64,000 bases of DNA from the NCBI RefSeq assembly GCF_036898095.1, contig NC_090750.1:87030270-87094269 (forward strand). The letters are read 5' to 3'. Made by a program: the position numbers and the translations under genes. The notes under the pieces are model-generated. The model was not told where the DNA came from and did not search any database. It saw nothing but the letters and a program-made list of their open reading frames with translations. Positions 52,290 to 62,251 of the stretch are shown here, piece by piece. Numbering within the stretch: position 1 is the stretch's first letter; every line of letters starts with the position of its first letter. Origin of the DNA: Palaemon carinicauda (taxonomy: Eukaryota; Arthropoda; Malacostraca; Decapoda; Palaemonidae).

Positions 52290-53314
52290 AGGAGGCAGCC
52301 AGTGCGATTGCAAGAGCAAGGAGAGCGTCTACCATTAGAGTCTACCAATCGAAGTGGGAAGTCTTCCGAGACTGGTGCAAGTCAGTTTCCGTATCCTCGA
52401 CCAGTACCTCTGTAGCCCAAATAGCTGATTTTCTCTTATACCTGAGAAAAGGACGATCCCTTTCAGCTCCCACTATCAAGGGCTACAGAAGCATGTTGGC
52501 CTCGGTCTTCCGGCATAGAGGCTTAGATCTTTCCAACAATAAAGATCTGCAAGACCTCCTTAAGTCTTTCGAGACCTCTAAGGAACGTCGTTTGGCTACT
52601 CCTGGGTGGAATTTAGACGTGGTCCTAAGATTCCTCATGTCAGACAGGTTTGAGCCTTTACAGTCAGCCTCCCTGAAAGATCTCACTCTTAAGACACTTT
52701 TCCTGTTATGCTTAGCCTCGGCTAAAAGAGTCAGTGAGCTTCATGCCTTCAGCAAGAACATCGGGTTTTCGTCAGAAAAAGCTACTTGTTCTCTGCAACT
52801 TGGTTTCCTAGCCAAAAATGAGCTACCTTCTCGTCCTTGGCCTAAATCTTTCGATATTCCTAGCTTATCGGAGATCGTAGGCAATGAACTAGAAAGAGTC
52901 TTATGCCCTGTTAGAGCTCTTAAGTTCTACTTAGCCCGTACTAAACCTTTACGAGGCCAATCTGAAGCGTTATGGTGTTCGGTTAAGAAACCATCCTTGC
53001 CTATGTCAAAGAATGCTTTGTCATATTTTATCAGATTGTTAATACGAGAAGCTCATTCACACTTGAGTGAGGAAGACCGATCTTTGCTTAAGGTTAAGAC
53101 GCTCGAGGTTAGAGCTGTAGCAACTTCCGTGGCCTTTAAGCAAAATAGATCTCTGCAAAGTATCATGGACGCAACCTATTGGAGAAGCAAGTCAGTGTTC
53201 GCGTCATTTTACTTGAAAGATGTCCAGTCTCTTTACGAGAACTGCTACACACTGGGACCATTCGTAGCAGCGAGTGCAGTAGTGGGTGAGGGCTCAACCA
53301 CTACAATTCCCTAA
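50666..53314 (+). CDS. DIRS D tyrosine recombinase ORF; catalytic His replaced by Leu
   Basis: 882 codons open, in ORF1's frame and overlapping ORF2. The recombinase domain is the C-terminal 370 residues or so. Box I Arg688 (SAKRVSEL), Arg816 of box II, Trp839 and nucleophile Tyr849 (FASFYLKDV) are present. Residue 813 is Leu (CTC at 53102-53104) where A, B, C and E have His (CAC), giving KTLEVRAVATS instead of KTHEVRAVATS. This His normally assists transfer in tyrosine recombinases, so the protein is probably weak or inactive. The upstream open stretch is the shadow of RT/RNase H in this frame. Confidence 0.87.
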   Translation: METGARRQCSECLCHKDEVYHGDHKVSPSSGQKGRLDGLSRPKGRLLPHPHSLRLPTLSEIRLRRCGVPVSGPVLWPNHSSSRVYEAYEECGKIPPLIGHPSLPLFGRLASQSLFQSSLSEGSQLDSRSDQGIETPSQFGKVTADPIPNYSVFRDGDSQSSFSGFSVGPQNRSSPALHPEYAEEKTLLSQTVDESGRDAIIPGAICLARKATPPSSSIPSGFSLEKGQDARGGLDPDFRKDKVLSDLVEGQYQPTRGSSPGSSDTQPRSLLGRIGLGLGRDAGRSGMLRSVELESEEHAYQQQGAFGGSSGLDKLRESPSRQSGGGKLGQHHGLGVHFQTGRYPLTDVVRDRKGPAHLVKRSRHLPSNEVHPGRLERPSRLSQSERSSNSNRMDPPQGCVQETLGDLGSTHHRSLCNLADQEASNLLLSSPGPSSNTYRCLPPRLVTSGSLRIPTIQDCQQGTAEIRLSRRDKVDVSCSPLARERMVHRGTSMASRRSQKSSSKSRPSTSATRKEGTPKPPRSSSDCLQTIERLSRARGFLKEAASAIARARRASTIRVYQSKWEVFRDWCKSVSVSSTSTSVAQIADFLLYLRKGRSLSAPTIKGYRSMLASVFRHRGLDLSNNKDLQDLLKSFETSKERRLATPGWNLDVVLRFLMSDRFEPLQSASLKDLTLKTLFLLCLASAKRVSELHAFSKNIGFSSEKATCSLQLGFLAKNELPSRPWPKSFDIPSLSEIVGNELERVLCPVRALKFYLARTKPLRGQSEALWCSVKKPSLPMSKNALSYFIRLLIREAHSHLSEEDRSLLKVKTLEVRAVATSVAFKQNRSLQSIMDATYWRSKSVFASFYLKDVQSLYENCYTLGPFVAASAVVGEGSTTTIP

Positions 53315-53719
53315 TTCCATATCCTTTTAATCTGTCTCTTGAAATGTTTTTTAATGTTGTTTTTATGGGTTGTCCGGAAGGCTAAGAAGCCTTTCGCATC
53401 CTGGTTGATTTGGTGGGTGGTCAAAGTCATTTCTTGAGAGCGCCCAGATTAGGGGTTTGATGAGGTCCTGTTGTATGGGTTGCAGCCCTTGATACTTCAG
53501 CTCCTGGGGGTCTGTCAGCATCCTAAGAGGATCGCGAGGCTCCGTAAGGAAGACGTACTTACAAGGCAGAGTAATCGTCTAAGTCGACTTCCTTACCAGG
53601 TACCTATTTATTTTGGTTTTGTTATATTGATAACTGTCAAAATGAAATAAAAAAACTCTTAGCTTATACGATGTAAACATATTTAACTCTGGTCTCTACC
53701 CACCTCCTTGGGTGTGAAT

Positions 53720-53814
53720 CAGCTATTATATATTCACCGGCTAAGTTAAATATTTAAAAATGATATTTTAATTATAAAATAAATTTTTGAATATACTTAC
53801 CCGGTGAATATATA
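53720..53814. repeat. DIRS D internal complementary region
   Basis: Complements of both element ends joined at AAAAATGAT. Confidence 0.93.
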
Positions 53815-53859
53815 AATTAAACGACCCTCCCTTCCTCCCCAATAGAGACGCAGTGGGAT

Positions 53860-54011
53860 GAGAAGAAATTGAGTCTTTGTTTACATCGAGAGTGGTATCT
53901 GGCCGACAGTTGGCGCTGGTGGGCACACCCGCAACCTGTATAGCGATCGCTGGCGAGTTTTTACTGTATGTGTCTGTCGAGCAACAGAGTTGCAGCTATT
54001 ATATATTCACC
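53860..54011 (-). repeat. DIRS D right inverted terminal repeat
   Basis: Inverted copy of 47554-47705 with the same D-specific bases. Confidence 0.93.
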
Positions 54012-54201
54012 GGGTAAGTATATTCAAAAATTTATTTTATAATTAAAATATCATATTTATATACACTTTTGAATTCAGTGGAAAAGCCTGTGAACCAAAG
54101 AGCTCAACATTAAAAAAAAAACTAATAATAATCTGGTGACAGATTGTGAGGAAAATTTCGATGTAATATTTTTAATCAATGTTTATTCTTTCTGTTTCTA
54201 G

Positions 54202-54346
54202 GACTAATCCGGAAGAATTCCTTAACAAATTTGAGAAGGGAAAAGAAATTAAAGAAAGTCAACCTGGAGGCCATGGGTTTTCTGAAGTAGCTAAAAAGGC
54301 CAAAGAACCATTGCCTAAGGCTGCGTATACATTTGCTCCTCAAAAG
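54202..54346 (+). CDS. ATPAF1: ATP synthase F1 assembly factor 1, second coding exon
   Basis: Acceptor TTCTGTTTCTAG ends at 54201 and the donor GTGAGA starts at 54347. 145 nt: one base completes the Lys codon from exon 1, then 48 codons with no stop (TNPEEFLNKFEKGKEIKES, followed by a Gly/Lys/Ala-rich linker ending FAPQK). TNPEEFLNKFEK corresponds to the SDPAAFESRLEK stretch of the human protein. The distance to exon 1 is about 15 kb, mostly DIRS C and D. Confidence 0.85.
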
Positions 54347-57260
54347 GTGAGAAATTAATTCTGTGGACTCACATTTTTATTGCTACTCATAATCCTTTTA
54401 GATAACTATTGAGTGCAAATTATGACCCAAATTTCTTTACTGTATATTTTACCCCTAAATCCTGCACACATATTTTGTTAACACGTATTGTCTCGAATAT
54501 TCAATGACCATAAAGTTCCATCGTATATACTGTGCAATAGCTTTGTATAAAAAAGTGAAGGTTTGTATGAAATTGATTTTATATCAATGAACCTTTTGAA
54601 GCCATTGGCTTCCTGCCCTCTATAAAAAATGAAAAAGTGTCTACTCCATTCTCTCTATCATCTCCCCTCCCTGTGTGATACTGCGTACAGTAGATCCAAT
54701 ACATGGTGCCATTGGTTGAACACACCACAGAAGTATTACTATCAAGAATTTTATATGATCCATGTCAGCCACAGTGTGCAGACTGGTCTCTTCAGCTCTG
54801 ACTTAATGTTAATTTGATTAATTGTGATCAAAATATTCTGGATCATCCAATTTTGGAATTAACACACCAAAACCCCTGGCTTGTTTAAGGCATCTTCCTA
54901 GAGACTGTTAGCTGTTTGGTCCTTTTTAAGGAGGCAGAGTATTCTCCACCACTGAAAATCAGTATGCATGGAGTGCATATTCATTTTCTTAGAAGTATTC
55001 CATGTTACAGACATAAATACGAGCAAAACTAAAACCGGATTCCAACTCATGTCAAATATCATCTGAATTCAAGGTAGAAGCAAGGGTAATGGCAGCAAAT
55101 GCACTACCCAGTTGTGTTAGTTACCATTTCTTAACCAAAATTCTTAACCAAATGATCATTGCCCATTTTCTCTCTGAATGCAGAACTGAAATGATATGTT
55201 TGGTTATATTAGAAACTTTGCAATAAAACTCAGGTATAAAAATGTAAATTAACAAGGGTAATGTGGTGGAAATCCTGTCATGTGGATTCTGTGATAGGAG
55301 TTTAAGCTAGTCTAATGAAAGAGAAGTTTATGGACCACCCAGGTCTTATTATTATTTTGGATTTCTTGAACTTTTTGGAGAAAATAGTATTGGATGGTGT
55401 GTAGGAAGCTACAAGTTGTTAATAATTTTTTGGTGAAACATAACAGTTGTTTTCTTGTCTGTAGTCAATTTTTTTTAATAAGGCGCATTTGCACCGACTC
55501 GCAGCAGTGCCCTTTTAGCTCTGAAAAGTTTCCTGATCGCTGATTGGTTAGAATTATCTTGTCCAACCAATCAGCGATCAGGAAACTTTTCCGAGCTAAA
55601 AGGGCACCGCTGCGAGCCAGTGCAAAACTGCCCCGCTAAAAAAAAATTTACTATAGTTAGGCTAGTCCCAAATGCACAGAAGCTCTCTCTGATTTTATCT
55701 CCTACTTGTGGGTCCATTTTGAACAGTTGGATCCCTAGTGTTGTAGTGCAGATGTCTAGCAGAATCCAGTTTTAAGCAGTCACATACAGACAGGTTTTAA
55801 CTTATTGCAATACCTTTCCTTTCTCTCAAGCACCTTCCACTCTCAGTAATAGTCATTAATAGAGATAGTGTCAGGTGTCATAATCATAGGCCATTTGAAT
55901 TTTGAGTAGGCTGAAGAACCATTTTATTTAATTGATAATAAACCAGAGAGTGGCCAAAAAATAATTCAGATAATTTAGGAACATAAACATTGTTAATATA
56001 TTAGAACTTTTAAGATTTTTTTATATTAATACCTTCAGTTACTCGAATCCAGGTTGCCAATGGAATTGGAACCAGATAGAATGAGCAAGGAGTTCAGATA
56101 CATCATTCACTCCTTGACTTATGTCTCTGGATCAGCCTGTGTACATAGTGATTAAAAGAAGTTTAGTTACAACTTAGTGAAGTACCAAATAAGTTTTATT
56201 AAACTGTATATGATAAAATATTGTTTAGTACTTAAGGTTTTTTGGGCTATTTGCTATTAATAATACATTGGATACCTGTTGTATTTTCTGTACAGTTATC
56301 ATACAGTTTATTCTCAATGTTTGTGAAAACTACGTGTCGTATGGTAGGGAGTTTAGTTACAAAGCTAAAGAAAGGTGTTTCATCTTCATTGAAGGTATAC
56401 CAAAAAAAGGACTAAATATTTTTAAATCAAGGCAAACCTATAACATTGGTAGTGTTTATAATGTGAGATTGTATCAAGTAGGTTTGAGTGTAATTCAATT
56501 TTATTTAAGATTAAATGATATTTTGTCTCTGCATCGTGTGTTGTAAACAGTGTGATGACTAAAGGGTAAGGTTATCAGCATGATGGAGAAGGTTCCTTGA
56601 TATAAACAGAATTTTAGTGATAGAATTTGTAATGTCAATACTTAGCTTATAGCCATCTATTTCCCACACCCTCCCCACCTTTTTTTAAGTGATAGCAAGA
56701 GATTTTTTTTTTAGGACGTACAGATCTACGATGACTCCGATCATATGAAGTTTTGTTAGTGATAGGGCTGTCGTATATTCACCTTATTGTCTCGCGTATC
56801 AGGGATATTGGACATCATTGGGAGGGAAAGGTTGAAAATTTTAGTTTTTTGCTAGAATTTGGAAACCAGGGGGCTTCGTTGATTAAAGCATGATGACTGT
56901 AATGTAAATATATAATAGATTTTATTATAAATTCTTTTTTGTAATTGATATTGGTAGATAAATGGAGACTATACGAGGACAGTTTATATTGATTGTTGAC
57001 ATAATTTATATAAATAATCTGTAGAATAAGGTTCAGGGGATTAAGTATTATTTGTATGGTGAGATACCATAGGTATGAAATCATGATTATAAAAAAGGGT
57101 TTGCTTTGCTGTGTATGCTTCTCATGTTCCATGAAATGTGATGGATTTTTTTTATACTCTACTCTTAACATTTAAATATGATGGTTTTTAATCATTTCTA
57201 TAATTTTTTTGTATTAATTCAATGGGCTGTGTTTTTACTGTAATGCTATTTTTTTTACAG
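54347..57260 (+). other. ATPAF1 intron 2
   Basis: About 2.9 kb. Apart from the foldback at 55468-55648 I see no repeat family or exon. Short frames near 56268 and 56815 lack support. Confidence 0.7.
55468..55648. repeat. Foldback (MITE-like) element, near-perfect palindrome
   Basis: Two arms of about 75 bp pair almost completely ('cgactcgcagcagtgccc' with 'gggcaccgctgcgagcc', 'cctgatcgctgattggttag' with 'ccaaccaatcagcgatcagg') around a loop of about 10 nt. Outer T/A-runs bound it. The relative at 10260-10416 has a shortened left arm. Confidence 0.88.
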
Positions 57261-57323
57261 AAATTGGAGAGCATACTGAAGACTGACTTATTGAAAGACA
57301 AGTCAAATGAAGAAGTACAGTTT
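57261..57323 (+). CDS. ATPAF1: ATP synthase F1 assembly factor 1, third coding exon
   Basis: Acceptor TTTTTTTTACAG ends at 57260 and the donor GTAAGT starts at 57324. 21 codons: KLESILKTDLLKDKSNEEVQF. This aligns with the human LSSIFNIEMVKEKTAEEIKQ segment, which precedes the conserved W-x-x-Y core of ATP11. The rest of the gene is beyond the window, after an intron that holds DIRS E. Confidence 0.85.
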
Positions 57324-57392
57324 GTAAGTATTTTACGTGAGCTGCATGTACTTAATATTTATAACTATTATTTTTCAATATTTAACTTAGCC

Positions 57393-57542
57393 GGTGATTA
57401 TTTGGCTGCAACTCTGTTGCTCGACAGACAACTCTACGGAAAAACTCGCCAGCGATCGCTACACAGGTTGCGGGTGTGCCCAACAGCGCCATCTGTCGAC
57501 CAGATACCCAGCTCTCAATGTAAACAAAGACTCAATTTTCTC
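57393..57542 (+). repeat. DIRS E left inverted terminal repeat
   Basis: 150 bp, inverted copy of 63691-63840. E-specific features: CATCTGTCGACCAG and CCAGCTCTCAATG. A few bases near the outer edge (ATTTGGCTGC against TATAGCTGC) differ from the right ITR. Confidence 0.92.
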
Positions 57543-57748
57543 TCTGTCGAGGTGTCGACAAGACGTACTTTACTCGCTGTTACTAAACTGGAGTTTTTCA
57601 CATCTAATTGGTGAAGTACTATATTCTAGTTTTGAGCTTTCGCTGTGCAGGGTTTCTCTTCACACAAATCCTTGAACTCTTTTTGATAACGGATTCTTTG
57701 TTGATGACTTTTTGATCGTTTTTTGGAATTTCCCTTGACCAATTCAAA

Positions 57749-60193
57749 ATGGCTGACCCTTCACAAGTCCCCAAATTTAGGAAATGCAATGCTAGGGACT
57801 GTTCTAGGCGTCTTCCGAAGGCTTCTATCGACCCTCACACTGTTTGTTCCAATTGTCGGGATAAAATCTGTCAATTGGAAGATCGGTGTGAGGAGTGCGT
57901 TGGCCTTTCGGAATTCGATTTTATCGAATTTCAAAAGTATACACGTAGGCTAGAGAGAGATAGAGTTAGGAGAAGTTCTTCTCGTTCTATTGATATATCC
58001 TCTCCTCATGCCCCACAACCTATTCCTTCCCCTGTAGTGGTTGCTCCTAACCCCCCTCCTGGCACTAAGGAACCATCGATGGCTGATATGATGCGTGCCA
58101 TCCAGGCTCTGGGTGAGAGAGTTGAGTCCCTTGCTAGTGACCGTAATCAGCTCATGGCGGATGTGAAGGAGCTTAAGTGCCAAAGTGCAGTGGGAAGTGC
58201 TAAAGTGCCAAGTGATAGTGTTGTGGATAGTGTTGCGCTTGAGGGTTCGTCTGTTCGTGCCTGTCGTCCTCCTAGTCCGGGACCTCTTGCAAGCTCCCAA
58301 GTCCAGGGGAGAAGCAATGTCGTACGACGCATGGGTTCGAGAGGCTTTAATCAGCGAACAGACGTTCCCTCCGTGGTATCGGGCGTATCTACCCAAGATC
58401 GCTCCTACCTAACTAAGACGAGAGAGCCCATTTATACCTCGTCTTCTGAAGGTGTTTCTCGCAAGAAACTTTGGACCAAGGTCTCGCGACCGTTAAAACG
58501 TAAATCGGTCCCTTCAGCACAAGTCCAACGGCCCGGTTGTAGCCACTGGGTCAGTTCGGACTCGTTGCCGTCATCCGATGACTGCTCACCGCCTAAGAGA
58601 GGCAAAGCGGTACCGCTTCAGACAGTAACACCGTCTGTCGCCGCACCTGCTCCCGTAGACCCTAAGTGGTCTCTACTGCAAGACATGCAGTCTAAACTTA
58701 CGTCTCTGATGCAGGACTTTCGTGCGGAGAAGGTTGCTGCCGTACCAGCTAGTGCAGTACCTAGCCTACAACCCTCCACGCGATCGGTTGTGCGTCCTGT
58801 GGACGCTGAGGTAACCTTCTCACGCACTCCAGTTGAGAGAGTTCCTCCACCCATGCGTTCCAGTGTGATCTGCCAGCCGCATGTTGACGTTAAGCGACGC
58901 ACGGAGGTTGCCGTTGACGTTCTGGATGTTCAACAACCGTCAGAGTTGCTTTGTTTTGACGCGGTGCGTCAACCTCCGCAACCCAGTGTGGTTTCCACTG
59001 CGCACCCACATCAGTCTAGACAGTCTGGAGTAGACGCTGTGCGTCCCCGCGCTACCATGGTTGTTGCCAGCTCACAGACTGGGCAGCAGTTCCATGACGT
59101 TGCGTCCGGCTCAGTCACGCATGCACCAGTGCGACCGGACTCAGCGAACCAGCCGTTACCCACTCCGTTGCCGTTTCCTCATCAGTTGTCGGATGAGGAA
59201 CTTTCTGATGATGATGTTGCTGCACATATAGATGAACCACAATCAGAATTGGACGAGCCTAAGTCTACTCAACCCTCTTTGGACTTTAGAAAAGTTTTGG
59301 CCATTTTCAAAGAGCTGTTTCCTGACCAGTTTGTTTCTGTGGCTCCTCGTTCTCCGCCTTCAGAGTTTGTGTTAGGCATGCCGTCTACCACTCCTGCCTT
59401 TACTAGACTCGTCCTTGCACGCTCGTCCAAGAGAGCTTTGCGGGTGATAGGAGAATGGTTGCAGTCCAAGAAGAGTTTAGGGAAGACAGCCTTTGCTTTT
59501 CCCCCTGCTAGACTCTCTTCTAGATCGAGCGTCTGGTATGCCACGGGAGAAGTTCTCGGCTTGGGAGTTCCTGCCTCTGCCCAGGGCGACTTCTCAAGTC
59601 TTGTAGACTCTCCCCGCCGCCTTGCCATGAGACGCTCAAAGATATGTTGGTCATCTTCGGACCTGGACCACCTTTTGAAAGGAATCTTTAGGGCCTTCGA
59701 AGTTTTTAACTTCTTAGACTGGTGTCTAGGAGCCCTAAGCAGGAAGATATCTTCGACAGAGAAAGAGACTTCCTTGCTCATTATGTCCTGCATGGACAAG
59801 GCCGTACGTGATGGGTCTAATGAGCTTGCTGCATCATTTGTGTCCGGAGTCCTAAAAAAGCGAGAAAATCTCTGCTCATTCCTTTCAGCTGGAGTTACAC
59901 CGTGCCAGAGATCTGAGCTTCTCTTTGCTCCTCTTTCCAAGTGCCTTTTTCCAGAAGTCCTGATTAAGGAAATAGCCGCTTCGTTAGTGCAGAAGGACAC
60001 TCACGATCTTGTTGCGTCCTCCGCTCGCAAAGCTCCCCCTTTGCCTACCTTGTCAGCTAGACCAAAGATGGACACTCCAGCGTCCCGTTTTATTCCGCCC
60101 TTTCGTGGCAGAGCCTCCAGCAGAGGAGGTGCTCGTGCCGAAGGAAAACGAGGGAAGAAGAAAGGATCCAAGTCCTATAAGGGCAGAGTCTGA
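57749..60193 (+). CDS. DIRS E ORF1, gag-like protein, 814 aa
   Basis: Intact. The Cys cluster is kept (CNARDC, CSNC, EDRCEEC) despite substitutions around it (SIDPH, RDKIC). The Pro/Ser-rich middle is the most divergent part relative to C and D, while the C-terminal half (SLDFRKVLAIFKELFPDQF, RSSKRALRVIGEW, SSVWYATGEVLGLGVPAS) is conserved. It ends in a basic Gly/Arg/Lys tail and overlaps ORF2. Confidence 0.88.
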   Translation: MADPSQVPKFRKCNARDCSRRLPKASIDPHTVCSNCRDKICQLEDRCEECVGLSEFDFIEFQKYTRRLERDRVRRSSSRSIDISSPHAPQPIPSPVVVAPNPPPGTKEPSMADMMRAIQALGERVESLASDRNQLMADVKELKCQSAVGSAKVPSDSVVDSVALEGSSVRACRPPSPGPLASSQVQGRSNVVRRMGSRGFNQRTDVPSVVSGVSTQDRSYLTKTREPIYTSSSEGVSRKKLWTKVSRPLKRKSVPSAQVQRPGCSHWVSSDSLPSSDDCSPPKRGKAVPLQTVTPSVAAPAPVDPKWSLLQDMQSKLTSLMQDFRAEKVAAVPASAVPSLQPSTRSVVRPVDAEVTFSRTPVERVPPPMRSSVICQPHVDVKRRTEVAVDVLDVQQPSELLCFDAVRQPPQPSVVSTAHPHQSRQSGVDAVRPRATMVVASSQTGQQFHDVASGSVTHAPVRPDSANQPLPTPLPFPHQLSDEELSDDDVAAHIDEPQSELDEPKSTQPSLDFRKVLAIFKELFPDQFVSVAPRSPPSEFVLGMPSTTPAFTRLVLARSSKRALRVIGEWLQSKKSLGKTAFAFPPARLSSRSSVWYATGEVLGLGVPASAQGDFSSLVDSPRRLAMRRSKICWSSSDLDHLLKGIFRAFEVFNFLDWCLGALSRKISSTEKETSLLIMSCMDKAVRDGSNELAASFVSGVLKKRENLCSFLSAGVTPCQRSELLFAPLSKCLFPEVLIKEIAASLVQKDTHDLVASSARKAPPLPTLSARPKMDTPASRFIPPFRGRASSRGGARAEGKRGKKKGSKSYKGRV

Positions 60194-62251
60194 CTGCCCG
60201 CATCTTCAGACAGCAGTGGGAGCCAGACTCAAGAACTTCTGGCAGACCTGGGAGAAGAGAGGCGCAGATGCACAATCTGTGAAGTTGCTCAGAGAGGGGT
60301 ACAAGATCCCTTTTGTACGGAAACCCCCTCTAGCAACGTCTCCCATCGATCTCTCTCCCAGGTACAGAGAGGAAGACAAGAGACGAGCCTTGAAACGGGA
60401 AGTGTCTCTTTTACTAGAGAAGGGAGCGGTGGTCAAAGTCTTGGACCTTCAATCTCCGGGATTCTACAACCGCCTCTTCTTGGTTTCAAAGAAGACAGGA
60501 GGGTGGAGGCCGGTGCTAGACGTCAGTGCTCTGAATGTCTTTGTCACAAAGCAGACGTTCTCCATGGAGACCACAAAGTCAGTCTTAGCAGCGGTCAGAA
60601 GGGAAGACTGGATGGTCTCATTAGACCTAAGGGACGCCTACTTCCACGTCCCCATCCACCCGGACTCCCAACCTTTTCTGAGATTCGTTTTCGAAAAGGT
60701 GGTCTACCAGTTTCAAGCCCTGTGCTTGGCCTAAGCACAGCTCCTCTTGTGTTTACGAGGCTGATGAGGAATGTAGCCAAATTCCTCCATTTATCGGACA
60801 TCTGAGCCTCCCTTTATTTGGACGACTGGCTTCTCAGAGCCTCTTCCAGTCGTCGCTGTCTGAAGGATCTAAAGTGGACTCTAGATCTGACCAAGGAATT
60901 GGGTCTCCTTGTCAATATGGAAAAGTCACAACTGGTCCCATCCCAAACTATTGTGTATTTAGGGATGGAGATTCACAGTCTAGCTTTTCGGGCTTTTCCG
61001 TCGGCCCCCAGAATAAGCCAAGCCCAGTTATGCATCCAGAACATGCTGAAGAAGGAACACTGCTCAGTCAGGCAGTGGATGAGTCTGGTAGGGACGCTAT
61101 CATCCCTGGAACAATTTGTTTCATTAGGAAGACTACACCTCCGTCCTCTTCAATACCATCTAGCTTTTCACTGGAAAAAGGACAAGACGCTAGAAGCGGT
61201 CTCGATCCCCATTTCCGAAAAGATGAAGTCTTGTCTGACTTGGTGGAAGGACAGTATCAACCTAAGAGAGGGTCTTCCCCTGGCTGTTCAGACTCCCAAC
61301 CACGTTCTCTTCTCGGACGCATCGGACGTAGGCTGGGGCGCGACATTAGACGGTCGGGAATGTTCAGGACTGTGGAACTCGAGTCAAAGGATCATGCATA
61401 TCAACTGCAAGGAGCTGCTGGCAGTACATCTGGCCTTGAAAAGCTTCAGGTCTCTCCTTCGAGGCAAAGTGGTGGAAGTGAACTCGGACAACACCACTGC
61501 CTTGGCGTACATCTCCAAGCAAGGAGGGACCCACTCACTGACGTTGTACGAGATCGCAAGGGACCTGCTCATCTGGTCAAAAGGTCAAGACATAACACTA
61601 GTAACGAGGCTCATCCAAGGCAACTTGAATGTCATGGCAGATTGTCTCAGTCGGAAAGGGCAAGTAATTCCAACAGAATGGACCCTCCACAAGGATGTAT
61701 GCAAGAGACTTTGGGCCACTTGGGGCCAACCAACCATAGATCTCTTTGCAACCTCGCTGACCAAGAGGCTCCCAATATATTGCTCACCAGTCCCAGACCC
61801 AGCAGCAATACATATAGATGCCTTTCTCCTAGATTGGTCACATCTAGATCTATACGCATTCCCACCGTTCAAGATTGTCAACAAGGTACTGCAGAAGTTC
61901 GCCTCTCACGAAGGGACAAGGTTGACGCTAGTTGCTCCCCTCTGGCCCGCGAGAGAATGGTTCACCGAGGTACTTCGATGGCTAGTAGACGTTCCCAGAA
62001 GTCTTCCTCTAAGGGTGGACCTTCTACGTCAGCCACACGCAAAGAAGGTACACCAAAGCCTCCACGCTCTTCGTCTGACTGCCTTCAGACTATCGAAAGA
62101 CTCTCTAGAGCTAGAGGCTTTTCGAAGGAGGCAGCCAGTGCGATTGCTAGAGCAAGGAGAACATCCACCCTTAGAGTCTACCAATCGAAGTGGGAAGTCT
62201 TCCGAAACTGGTGCAAGTCAGTCTCTGTATCCTCGACCAGTACCTCTGTAG
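60105..62251 (+). pseudogene. DIRS E ORF2 (RT/RNase H/MT-like), frameshifted
   Basis: Same start region as in D (VAEPPAEEVLV). A one-base loss near 60725 (CTGTGCTTGG against CTGTGCTTTGG in D) shifts the frame just before the catalytic box, and a TGA at about 60802-60804 (CATCTGAGCC against CATCCGAGCC) adds a second lesion. The remainder (from 60818: DDWLLRASSS) is open to 62251 through RNase H and the DLFAT/FPPF region, and includes the 42-residue tail absent in C and D. Confidence 0.88.

Larger units (their letters stand above)
47531..54057 (+). mobile_element. DIRS-like retrotransposon copy D (ATPAF1 intron 1), all ORFs open
   Basis: 6.5 kb with 152-bp ITRs and ICR. ORF1, ORF2 and the YR ORF are all uninterrupted. 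It is in sense with ATPAF1. The one clear defect is a His-to-Leu change in the YR HxxR box. ORF2 also ends 42 or so codons earlier than in A and E. Confidence 0.95.

Noticed and set aside
56815..57171. 118-residue minus-strand frame within ATPAF1 intron 2
   Set aside because: AT-rich low-complexity translation with no recognisable domain.
38957..57323. ATPAF1 retropseudogene
   Set aside because: The three pieces are separated by introns with consensus GT/AG borders and keep phase across the junctions.
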